DNA of 24,345 nucleotides. Origin: DASPKX01 sp035627835. GTDB taxonomy: Bacteria > Verrucomicrobiota > Verrucomicrobiia > Limisphaerales > SXQI01. The translations under genes were made by a program, and so were the position numbers. Shown piece by piece: positions 15,203-22,880 of the stretch. Numbering within the stretch: the stretch's first letter is position 1; each line of letters starts with the position of its first letter. The stretch spans positions 1 through 24,345 of the forward strand of contig DASPKX010000023.1 of assembly GCA_035627835.1 (NCBI GenBank). The letters run 5' to 3'. Below the pieces are notes generated by a model. The model was not told where the DNA came from. It worked only from the letters and a program-made list of their open reading frames with translations, and made no database searches.

Positions 15203-17362
15203 ATGGCCCGTGAATACACCCTCGATACTGGCGCAACGCCGCGCGAGCTGCAGATCAATTACGCTGCGGAGCTGAACGCCCAGCAATACGAGGCCGTCAC
15301 TTCTCCGCCCGGACCGGTGCTGGTGATCGCTGGCGCGGGCTCTGGCAAAACACGCACGCTCACGTATCGCGTTTCGTATCTGATCGAGCATGGGGTGCCC
15401 GCGGAGCGCATTCTGCTCCTCACGTTCACCAACAAAGCCGCGAGCGAAATGATGCGCCGCGTGGCTGATCTCCTGGGCAATGATCTCGGCCAGCTCTGGG
15501 GCGGAACCTTCCACTCCATCGGAAACCGCGTGCTCCGCCGCCATATCGAGCGGCTTGGTTACCGACGCGATTTCACCATCATGGATCGCGAAGATGCCAC
15601 GGACTTAATTAAGGCGTGTCTTGATGAATCACCCATCGACGTGACCGCCACGCGCTTCCCCAAAGCCGACGTCGCCGCCGAGATCTTCTCGATGGCCCTC
15701 AACACGGGCCATACAATTCCTGAGACTCTGGCTGCGTTCTACGATCACTTCTCCCATCTAGGCGACGAGCTGGATCTGCTGCTCAAGGCGTATGAGGCGC
15801 GGAAACAGCGGGATAACGTCCTCGATTTCGATGACCTTCTCTCGCTGTGGCTCAAGCTCCTGAAGACTGACAAGGAAGTGCGCGAGCATCAACAAATGCG
15901 GTTCCGCTACATCCTTGTGGATGAATACCAGGACACGAACACCCTTCAAGGCGAGTTGATCGACATTCTAGCCGCGACACACAAGAACGTGATGGTCGTT
16001 GGCGATGACTCCCAAAGCATCTATTCGTGGCGCGGCGCGAACTTCAAAAACATCCTCGAATTTCCGAAACGTTACGAGAACGCGCAGGTTTACAAGATCG
16101 AGACCAACTACCGCAGCACACCAGAGATTCTGGAGTTGGCGAATGCAGTGATTGCTCGGAACACAGCCCAGTATCCAAAGCGGCTGGTCTCGGCCGCTAA
16201 GTCCGGGCCGAAGCCAGCGTTGGTGGTGTGTGATGACGCGGAGATCCAGTCCCACTTTGTGGCTCAACGCACGTTGGAGTTGCGCGACGAAGGCATTCCG
16301 CTAAACGAAATGGCGGTGCTCTATCGCTCCCATTTCCACGCGATGGAACTGCAATTCGCCCTGACGAAGCGCAACATTCCTTTTCACATCACCAGCGGGT
16401 TGCGCTTTCAAGAGCAGGCCCATGTGAAGGATCTCGCCGCGTTCTTGAAGCTGATCCATAACCCGCAGGATGAACTCGCGTTTAAACGGATTGTTCGGAT
16501 GCTGCGCGGCATCGGCGGGAAAAGCGCGGACAAGCTTTGGCAAGCGTTCCAGCAGGAACTGCGCGGCAAGCTGGTGACCATCACCGAAACCGTTCCAGAA
16601 GCCCCCGCGCCCGAGGTCGTTGAAGAAACTCAAGCAGTGGCAGAGGACTCGGGCGATCCGGATTGGAGTGTCGAGGATGATCCGCCAACCTCAACAACTC
16701 GGTTGGCGTTTGAGGAGCCGCAAGGTTTAGCCCGCACCCTTCAAGCCTGCGCCAAAGTCGTCCCGAAGAAAGCCCAGGTGGACTTCGCGAATCTGAGCAC
16801 CGTCTTCGCGCAGATGGATGATCCCATTCACCAAGGCAAACCCGCCGGCCTGCTCTCGTGCGCGATGGAAGGGTTTTACGAGGATTACCTCAAGGAGACC
16901 TACACCAACTACCGCTCTCGCCAGGAGGACCTCACGCAGCTCATCAACATGGCGCATCAATTTCAGACTGCGTCGCAATTCCTGACGGAACTCGCGCTGG
17001 TCGGCGCGGAGCCTGAAGACAATCGCGGGGCTGAAGCTTCGCGCGATGACGAGCGCCTGCGGTTGCTGACCATTCACCAGGCCAAAGGCCTCGAGTACTC
17101 CGTTGTGTTCGTGATCATGCTCGCCGAAGGCCTTTTCCCAGCGGCACGGTCGATGACTACGCCCGAGAACCTGGAGGAGGAGCGACGTCTGTTTTATGTC
17201 GCGGTGACACGCGCGCGGCGGGAATTGTACTTGAGCTATCCGATCATGCGCTTGTCCCAAGGCATGCCGAAGATGCAAACCCCTTCGCAGTTCGTGCAGG
17301 AGATGCAGAAGGATTTGGTGGAGGAATGGAAGTTGAACGTCCCTCGTTCATATTCCTATTGA
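15203..17362 (+). CDS. UvrD/Rep-family superfamily 1 DNA helicase
   Basis: A 719-residue ATP-dependent 3'-5' DNA helicase of the UvrD/PcrA/Rep group, acting in DNA repair or replication restart. Seen: Walker A AGAGSGKT (43-50), motif Ia TFTNKAASEM (74-83), Walker B ILVDEYQDTN (237-246), motif III GDDSQSIYSWRGA (267-279), motif IV NYRSTPEIL (302-310), motif V LTIHQAKGLEYSVVFV (622-637) and motif VI EERRLFYVAVTRARREL (659-675). An acidic, Pro-rich stretch at about 456-505 (for example DSGDPDWSVEDDPPTSTTR) interrupts the 2B-like region and looks disordered. A C-terminal Tudor-like extension typical of PcrA is not obvious. ATG at 15203 fits the family start, and the pseudouridine synthase gene follows after 7 bases. 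Whether it is UvrD, PcrA or Rep cannot be decided by eye, so no symbol is given. Confidence 0.95.
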   Translation: MAREYTLDTGATPRELQINYAAELNAQQYEAVTSPPGPVLVIAGAGSGKTRTLTYRVSYLIEHGVPAERILLLTFTNKAASEMMRRVADLLGNDLGQLWGGTFHSIGNRVLRRHIERLGYRRDFTIMDREDATDLIKACLDESPIDVTATRFPKADVAAEIFSMALNTGHTIPETLAAFYDHFSHLGDELDLLLKAYEARKQRDNVLDFDDLLSLWLKLLKTDKEVREHQQMRFRYILVDEYQDTNTLQGELIDILAATHKNVMVVGDDSQSIYSWRGANFKNILEFPKRYENAQVYKIETNYRSTPEILELANAVIARNTAQYPKRLVSAAKSGPKPALVVCDDAEIQSHFVAQRTLELRDEGIPLNEMAVLYRSHFHAMELQFALTKRNIPFHITSGLRFQEQAHVKDLAAFLKLIHNPQDELAFKRIVRMLRGIGGKSADKLWQAFQQELRGKLVTITETVPEAPAPEVVEETQAVAEDSGDPDWSVEDDPPTSTTRLAFEEPQGLARTLQACAKVVPKKAQVDFANLSTVFAQMDDPIHQGKPAGLLSCAMEGFYEDYLKETYTNYRSRQEDLTQLINMAHQFQTASQFLTELALVGAEPEDNRGAEASRDDERLRLLTIHQAKGLEYSVVFVIMLAEGLFPAARSMTTPENLEEERRLFYVAVTRARRELYLSYPIMRLSQGMPKMQTPSQFVQEMQKDLVEEWKLNVPRSYSY

Positions 17363-17369
17363 GGAATGC

Positions 17370-17933
17370 ATGCTGCTGGCCTTTAACAAGCCCTATGGCG
17401 TGCTCTCCCAATTCACGCCAGACGGCTCCCCCAATAGGACCTTGGCGGAATTCAACTTCCCAAAAGGCGTTTACCCCTTAGGCCGCCTCGATGCGGATTC
17501 GGAAGGCCTGCTCCTGCTGAGCGATGAACCCGGGCTAAACACGCGCTTGCTGCGGCCTGAACAAGAGCACCCCCGCACCTATTGGGCCCAGGTGGAACGC
17601 ATCCCCTCGCCTGAATCGCTCAAACAACTCGAGCGTGGCGTCACGATTCAAGGCTACAAGACAAGGCCGTGCAGAGTTCGAATCCTCGACCCACAGCCCG
17701 AAGTCCCGCCGCGCGACCCACCCATCCGCTTTCGAAAAAACGTCCCCGACATTTGGATCGAACTGGAGCTGATCGAAGGCAAAAATCGTCAGGTCCGCCG
17801 CATGACCGCGGTGATCGGCCATCCCACCCTCCGTCTCATCCGCGTCAGGATTGGGGACCTCCGTTTAGATTCCGTTTCTGCGGGAAGCTGGCGTGAAGTC
17901 GCTCCAGGCGAGCGGCGCCATTTGTTCCGCTAA
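17370..17933 (+). CDS. rluE: RluE-like 23S rRNA pseudouridine synthase
   Basis: This enzyme isomerises a uridine in rRNA to pseudouridine. It is a 187-residue RsuA/RluB/E/F-family protein without an N-terminal S4 domain, which is the RluE arrangement (E. coli RluE targets U2457 of 23S rRNA). Seen: the start LLAFNKPYGVLSQF, catalytic Asp41 in PLGRLDADSEGLLLLSDE (36-53), HPRTYWAQVE (67-76) and the C-terminal EGKNRQVRRM (136-145). The ATG at 17370 is preceded by AGGA at 17362-17365; the nearby ATG at 17366 is out of frame. It follows the helicase gene by 7 bases, so the two are probably one transcript. The exact rRNA target position is inferred from the family only. Confidence 0.9.
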   Translation: MLLAFNKPYGVLSQFTPDGSPNRTLAEFNFPKGVYPLGRLDADSEGLLLLSDEPGLNTRLLRPEQEHPRTYWAQVERIPSPESLKQLERGVTIQGYKTRPCRVRILDPQPEVPPRDPPIRFRKNVPDIWIELELIEGKNRQVRRMTAVIGHPTLRLIRVRIGDLRLDSVSAGSWREVAPGERRHLFR

Positions 17934-17943
17934 CATTTTTCTT
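17911..17943 (+). terminator. Weak hairpin plus T-tract at the end of rluE
   Basis: AGCGG (17911-17915) pairs with CCGCT (17927-17931) around an 11-base loop and is followed by ATTTTTCTT. The stem is only 5 bp and lies inside the end of the coding region, but the T-tract and the promoter-like TATAAT just downstream fit a transcription-unit boundary. Confidence 0.3.
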
Positions 17944-17966
17944 CAGGACAAAGCGCAGTTCGCAGC

Positions 17967-17972
17967 TATAAT
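17967..17972 (+). promoter_or_regulatory. Consensus -10 box upstream of the first RCC1 gene
   Basis: A perfect TATAAT lies 11 bases before the GTG start of the first RCC1 gene. No good -35 is seen at 17-bp spacing; TTCAGG at 17942-17947 is 19 bp away. If used, transcription would start about five bases before the GTG, giving a nearly leaderless mRNA. Confidence 0.4.
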
Positions 17973-17983
17973 GTTCACTCTCT

Positions 17984-19939
17984 GTGAAAGGCATTTTCCT
18001 TTTAGGGTTCGTCGCGTCCACGCTGTTGATGACGCATGCAGCGGAAGCTCAGAAACCGATCGGGAGCCTGTCCGCGTGGGGCGCGCCGTCGTTTGATAAT
18101 GGGTCGTCCTTTGCTATTCCCCAGGTTCGACCCGGGATCCGTTTCGTCGCTATCGCTCCCGCAGAGAACTACACCGCCGCGTTGCAGTCGGACGGAACTT
18201 TAATTGCGTGGGGAACGTTTCAGTGGGCTCTCGGGCCGTTCGCTCCACCAGATGATACTTTCACAAATCTAACCGCCATTGCCTCAGGCGAAGGTCATAC
18301 CGTCGGCCTAACAAAAGGCGGAGCTGTGCGCGAATATGGCTGGAACGTCGATTCCTCCGCCTTCACTCACCTGACTAACGTCATCGCGGTCGCCGCGGGA
18401 AGAGCGGGTCGCCTCGCGTTGAAGGCCGACGGAACAGTGCAAGCCTGGGGAACGACAGCAGAGAATGTGAACGCCGCAGCCGCGCTCACGAATATTACTG
18501 CAATTGCAGCGGGAGGCCACAACCTCGCCCTTAAAGCGGACGGAACTGTTGTGTCGTGGGGCCAAGGGTCTGTGCCGAATAACACGAACACCCCTCCTGA
18601 GGGCTTAACGAACGTCGTTGCCATAGCTGCGGGTTACTTGCACGACCTGGCCTTGCGAAGCGATGGGACGGTCGCCGCATGGGGATGGAATAGTGATGGG
18701 CAAACAGACGTTCCTGCCGGCCTGAGCAACGTGATCGAAATCGCGGCGGGGAAAATTCACAACCTTGCCCTGCTCGCCGACGGGAATGTCGTCGCGTGGG
18801 GCGTGAAAAATCCCAACTCCGGAGACAATCACGGCCAGCATAAAGTCCCTGCCGCAGCCACAAACGTTGTCAGCATTGCAGCTGGCTATGACCGCAGCTT
18901 TGCCCTTCGCGCTGACGGCACAATCGTTAGCTGGGGCAACCAGGCTACTGGCTCTGGGTTAAGCCCAAGCGACTTCAGCTCCGTGCACGATGTCGACATC
19001 AATGGCAGACGAGGCATTGCTTTACGGAGTGACGGCCGGGTTCTCGGCTGGGGCAGATGGTCAACAGGCGCGAGCGGCGTTACCCCCGAATCGATCACCA
19101 ACATTATCGATGTCGCTGCTGGCGGTGATTTCGACCTCGCCCTGCGCCCTGACGGGAAGATGTTAACGTGGCGCGGAAATCAGGTATTTGCCTCGACTGT
19201 CCAGACCAACATTGTCGCAGTCACCGCTGGAGGTTCACATGGAGCTGGCCTCACTCGCGATGGGCGGGTGCTTGAGTGGACCTTTCCGTTTATGGGTTTC
19301 GAGACGCCGCTTACCAATGCCGTGGCTATCGATGCTGGGGCTACGTTCACACTGGCCTTGGGTAAGGACGGCAAAGTGCGCGCGCGAGGCGCTGGCCCTG
19401 CCGTAGAAATTCCTCCCCTCCTGGAAAACGTCACCGCCATATCTGCGGGAGGCAATCACGCGTTGGCGTTGCGCCACGACGGAACTGTTGTTGCCTGGGG
19501 CAGAACCAATGAAGGACAGATCCTTGTGCCGCCTGGTTTAAAGAACGTGCGGGCGATTGCTGCTGGGCAATTTGCAAGTTTCGCGCTCCAGGAGGACGGA
19601 GCTTTGGTCGGCTGGGGCAAGTGGTCCCTCTCACCGAGGATTGTTCCGGTAACACATCCAGATGGATTGCCGGGAGCTTTCACTCTTGTCGCCGGCTCAG
19701 CCACTGCCGCCGCCCTCATCGCGACTCCTTCAATCCCGCTCAATGTCCGGATGCAGCGCGACGCAGTAATTCTCTCGTGGCCGAACGACGGTCTACCTTG
19801 GACCTTGGAAAGCCGGGCCTCGCTGGCTCCGCCTGGACCATGGGAGCGAGTCACGACTGCACCCAAAGCTCATTCAGGAGAAATAAGTGTCACTCTGCCT
19901 GTGACCGCACCTACCGACTTTTTCCGCTTGGTGCGGTAA
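17984..19939 (+). CDS. Secreted RCC1-repeat propeller protein, copy 1
   Basis: An exported 651-residue protein of unknown function. A signal peptide (about 1-22, ending in HAAEA) is followed by RCC1-type repeats of roughly 40-50 residues. These have the pattern (T)NV.AIAAG..H.LAL..DGTV.AWG. I count 14 blade-end motifs, from SLSAWG through EDGALVGWG. This would fit two seven-bladed propellers in tandem (inference). The last 65 or so residues form a different beta-rich domain (VILSWPNDG, then LESRASLAPPGPWERV, ending FFRLVR). That resembles C-termini common on verrucomicrobial secreted proteins. RCC1 propellers are usually binding modules, and no catalytic motif is visible. The GTG at 17984 is needed for the signal peptide. 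A same-length paralog follows after 121 bases. Confidence 0.87.
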   Translation: MKGIFLLGFVASTLLMTHAAEAQKPIGSLSAWGAPSFDNGSSFAIPQVRPGIRFVAIAPAENYTAALQSDGTLIAWGTFQWALGPFAPPDDTFTNLTAIASGEGHTVGLTKGGAVREYGWNVDSSAFTHLTNVIAVAAGRAGRLALKADGTVQAWGTTAENVNAAAALTNITAIAAGGHNLALKADGTVVSWGQGSVPNNTNTPPEGLTNVVAIAAGYLHDLALRSDGTVAAWGWNSDGQTDVPAGLSNVIEIAAGKIHNLALLADGNVVAWGVKNPNSGDNHGQHKVPAAATNVVSIAAGYDRSFALRADGTIVSWGNQATGSGLSPSDFSSVHDVDINGRRGIALRSDGRVLGWGRWSTGASGVTPESITNIIDVAAGGDFDLALRPDGKMLTWRGNQVFASTVQTNIVAVTAGGSHGAGLTRDGRVLEWTFPFMGFETPLTNAVAIDAGATFTLALGKDGKVRARGAGPAVEIPPLLENVTAISAGGNHALALRHDGTVVAWGRTNEGQILVPPGLKNVRAIAAGQFASFALQEDGALVGWGKWSLSPRIVPVTHPDGLPGAFTLVAGSATAAALIATPSIPLNVRMQRDAVILSWPNDGLPWTLESRASLAPPGPWERVTTAPKAHSGEISVTLPVTAPTDFFRLVR

Positions 19940-20060
19940 GCGATCAGTCAAATGAACCTCCCGTGTAAGTGGGAAGCCTAATTGTGCGAGAGGCTCGCTG
20001 TCGGCAGGGGGTGAAGATCACTGACGGCCTAAGCTTTACTCCTTATCGTCTGAGGATCTC

Positions 20061-22016
20061 ATGAAAGGCGCGTTGTCATTCTTCATTGCTGCATGTGTGA
20101 CGTTGGTTACGTCAGCAGCGGCCGAGCCTTTGACGGGACGCCTCGCTGCGTGGGGGGCCGATGGCTTCAGCCTCCCTGCAATTGACCCTGCGACGCCCTT
20201 TCGCGCTGTTGCGCCAGCCAACGATTATATGGCAGCCCTACGAACAGACGGCACTGTTGCCGTTTGGGGGTGGCTCCAATCCATTCCCGCAGGGCGGTTC
20301 GTGGAGCCGGATGGGAGCTTCACCAATATCGTGGCACTCGCCTCATCCGAACGCACAACAGTAGCCCTCACGGCGAGGGGAACAGTCTTAGAGTTTGGCG
20401 CTGCGGCGATACCCGCAGCGGAGTTAGCTCACTTAACGAATGTTGTCTCTGTGGCCGCAGGCCGAGCCGGTCGCCTGGCTTTGAAGAGCGATGGGACTGT
20501 CACGGCATGGGCTACTACACAGGAGAATATTGATGCCACGGAACTATTGACGAACATCGTCGCCATCGCCGCCGGCGGGCACAACATAGCTCTCAAATCA
20601 GATGGGACCATCGTCACGTGGGGGACTTCACCGTCCCCAATCAACAACTCATCTCCCCCTGCACTTAGCAACGTTGTTGGGATCGCGGCCGGCTTCCTTC
20701 ACGATTTGGCGCTTCTGGCAGATGGAACGGTTGTCGCCTGGGGCTCAAACACCGATGGCCAAACGAACGTCTCCGCTGGACTCACCAATGTGGTCGCAGT
20801 CGCAGCCGGACAAATCCATAGCTTAGCGTTGCTCAAGGACGGCACTGTTGTGGGCTGGGGTGGGCAGAGGGCAGGTATCCCCACGGCCTTTGACCAACAA
20901 AAGGTTCCCCCGAGCGCCACAAACGTGGTCAGCATCTCAGCCAGTTCTTATGGCAACGCTTTGATCCGGGCGGACGGGACAATCGTCAGCTGGGGCAATG
21001 AGGTGCACGGCGCTTATTTATCGCCGTCCGACCGAGGAGCGTTGAGGCACATTGACGCGAACTCTCGTCGTGGGGTGGGCCTCACGATCGACGGAACGGC
21101 TGTTGGCTGGGGTGGCTCGCTTCCAAGCGGCCTCAGCAACCTGATCGATGTTGCGGCGGCAGAAGGTTTCGGTGTCGGGCTTCGGGCGGACGGAACCGCA
21201 ATAGCTTGGCAAGACCACCACCGCGTCTATGTCTCTCCCCGCCTCACAAATCTGGTGGATGTGGCCGCGGGTCAATTCCAGGGCATCGGCCTCAAGGCAG
21301 ACGGCACCGTGGTCGACTGGAGTTTCCCTTTCCAGGAATTTCCCAGCCCACGTGTGACCAATGCCATAGGCATCGATGGGGGCAGCACGTTCAGCATGGC
21401 CCTGCTAAAGGATGGGACAGTCCGCGCGTGGGGCCAGGCCCCGGCTACCGAAGTGCCCGCCGGGTTGGATCGAGTCATTGATATTGCGGCCGGCGGGTCT
21501 CATGCCTTGGCCCTGCGCCGCGATGGAACCGTAGTTGCATGGGGTGATAACTCGCAAGGGCAGGTCTCCGTTCCTCCAGGGCTGACGAACGTCATTGATG
21601 TCGCTGCTGATAAGCATGTGAGCCTAGCCCTTCAAAATGACGGTCGCATAGTCATATGGGGCAAATGGACGAGGGGCACCACCTACCTGGATCCACCAGC
21701 GCCGCCCGTCCTCCCAGGAGCTTTTAAGATTACTGCCGGCTCCTCACAAATTGCTGTGTTAATCCATTCGACAGCGCAGCGACTCACAATTGCGGTGGAT
21801 GGGCAACAGGTAATCATCTCCTGGCCGAGAGCGGTGCTGGGGGCATTGGAGAGGAGAACATCGCTCTCTTCGGGTGCTCTATGGCAACCAGCGCCCTTCG
21901 CGAAAGAAGGGAGCCCAGAGCGGTTTACAGTCACGATACCGGTAGATGGGCCTGCTCAGTTTTTCCGATTTCGCAATGACGACAGGTTCAGCTTCGACCG
22001 TGAATTGTTCCCCTAG
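20061..22016 (+). CDS. Secreted RCC1-repeat propeller protein, copy 2
   Basis: A tandem paralog of the preceding gene, also 651 residues. It has a signal peptide (about 1-21, ending TSAAAEP), 14 RCC1 blade-end motifs (RLAAWG through NDGRIVIWG) and a C-terminal domain (VIISWPRAVLGALERRTSLS) that reaches FFRFR. The same blades deviate in both copies: blade 3 ends in FG or YG instead of WG, and blade 11 carries FPF plus a TNA strand. So the gene was duplicated after the 14-blade layout existed. Here the C-terminus has an extra tail (NDDRFSFDRELFP) beyond the family end. ATG at 20061 is preceded by GAGGA (20052-20056), a better ribosome site than copy 1 has. The gap 19940-20060 shows no clear terminator, so co-transcription is possible. 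Ligand and location are unknown. Confidence 0.87.
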   Translation: MKGALSFFIAACVTLVTSAAAEPLTGRLAAWGADGFSLPAIDPATPFRAVAPANDYMAALRTDGTVAVWGWLQSIPAGRFVEPDGSFTNIVALASSERTTVALTARGTVLEFGAAAIPAAELAHLTNVVSVAAGRAGRLALKSDGTVTAWATTQENIDATELLTNIVAIAAGGHNIALKSDGTIVTWGTSPSPINNSSPPALSNVVGIAAGFLHDLALLADGTVVAWGSNTDGQTNVSAGLTNVVAVAAGQIHSLALLKDGTVVGWGGQRAGIPTAFDQQKVPPSATNVVSISASSYGNALIRADGTIVSWGNEVHGAYLSPSDRGALRHIDANSRRGVGLTIDGTAVGWGGSLPSGLSNLIDVAAAEGFGVGLRADGTAIAWQDHHRVYVSPRLTNLVDVAAGQFQGIGLKADGTVVDWSFPFQEFPSPRVTNAIGIDGGSTFSMALLKDGTVRAWGQAPATEVPAGLDRVIDIAAGGSHALALRRDGTVVAWGDNSQGQVSVPPGLTNVIDVAADKHVSLALQNDGRIVIWGKWTRGTTYLDPPAPPVLPGAFKITAGSSQIAVLIHSTAQRLTIAVDGQQVIISWPRAVLGALERRTSLSSGALWQPAPFAKEGSPERFTVTIPVDGPAQFFRFRNDDRFSFDRELFP

Positions 22017-22047
22017 ACCAAGTGTTTGGCTTCTGACCGCCTAGCCT

Positions 22048-22067
22048 CCCTCCCGCAGAGCGGAGGG
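22048..22067. terminator. GC-rich hairpin between the second RCC1 gene and sdhB
   Basis: CCCTC-C-CGC (22048-22056) pairs with GCGGAGGG (22060-22067) across an AGA loop with one bulged C. It sits in the 83-base gap between convergent genes, where a bidirectional terminator would be expected, but no T-tract follows on either strand. Confidence 0.35.
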
Positions 22068-22099
22068 ACGGCCTGCCGCTTAGCTCAGCGTGCAAGGCT

Positions 22100-22867
22100 C
22101 TAGTCTTCCGCAGATCTCGATTCGCGTTCGCTGAAGAGGGCTTTGATGTAGTCGCGGTTCATTCTCGCGATGAACTCGAGCGGGATTTCCTTCGGGCAGA
22201 CTGCCTCACACGATCCAATCACGGTGCAGGCGCCGAAACCAGCGGTGTCCATGGCTTTCACCATGTTTAAGGCGCGGCGACCGCGCTCTGGCTGGCCTTG
22301 TGGCAAATAACCAAGGTGGCCGATCTTTGCGGAGACGAAGAGCATGGCGGAGGCGTTTTTGCAGGCAGCCACACACGCGCCACAGCCGATGCAGGCTGCG
22401 GCGTCCATCGATTTTTCCTGATCCTGCTTGGGGACAAGAATGGAATTCGCTTCAGGGGCGCTGCCGGTCGAGGCGGAAATGAATCCGCCCGCTTCAATGA
22501 TCCGATCAAAAGCGCTGCGGTCCACCACGAGATCCTTGATGAGCGGGAAGGCCTGGGCGCGCCAAGGCTCGACAGTGATCGTCTGTCCATCCCGGAAATG
22601 GCGCATGTGCAACTGGCAGGTGGCTGTGCCGCGCTGACCGCCGTGCGGGATGCCGTTGATCACGAGCGAGCACATGCCGCAGATGCCTTCGCGGCAATCG
22701 GAATCAAAGGCAACCGGATCTGTGCCTTTCGCGATCAGCCCTTCGTTGAGGGAGTCGAGCATCTCCAGGAACGAGGAGTCTGGGCTGACATCCTTCACCT
22801 CGTAGGTGACGAATTGGCCGGCCTGATTGCGGTTCGGTTGGCGCCAAATTTTGAGAGTAAGATTCAT
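22100..22867 (-). CDS. sdhB: Succinate dehydrogenase/fumarate reductase iron-sulfur subunit
   Basis: The electron-transfer subunit of complex II passes electrons from the flavoprotein to the membrane quinone site. At 255 residues it has the normal length. The N-terminal [2Fe-2S] ferredoxin domain has Cys58, Cys63 and Cys66 in SDCREGICGMCSLVING, plus Cys84 in TATCQLH. The C-terminal domain carries CIGCGACVAACKN (Cys159, 162, 165, 169), Cys214, and SCEAVCPKEIP (Cys220, Cys224), the full ligand set for the [4Fe-4S] and [3Fe-4S] centres. The sequence style fits the Bacteroidota/Verrucomicrobiota non-classical SdhB/FrdB group rather than the E. coli type. It follows sdhA by 13 bases on the same strand. 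Direction (succinate oxidation or fumarate reduction) cannot be read from sequence. Confidence 0.95.
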   Translation of the reverse strand: MNLTLKIWRQPNRNQAGQFVTYEVKDVSPDSSFLEMLDSLNEGLIAKGTDPVAFDSDCREGICGMCSLVINGIPHGGQRGTATCQLHMRHFRDGQTITVEPWRAQAFPLIKDLVVDRSAFDRIIEAGGFISASTGSAPEANSILVPKQDQEKSMDAAACIGCGACVAACKNASAMLFVSAKIGHLGYLPQGQPERGRRALNMVKAMDTAGFGACTVIGSCEAVCPKEIPLEFIARMNRDYIKALFSERESRSAED

Positions 22868-22880
22868 ATCGCGCCGCTCC

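Noticed and set aside
19986..19998. GCGAG/CTCGC hairpin between the two RCC1 genes as a terminator
   Set aside because: Only 5 bp with a 3-base loop and no T-tract; too weak to call.
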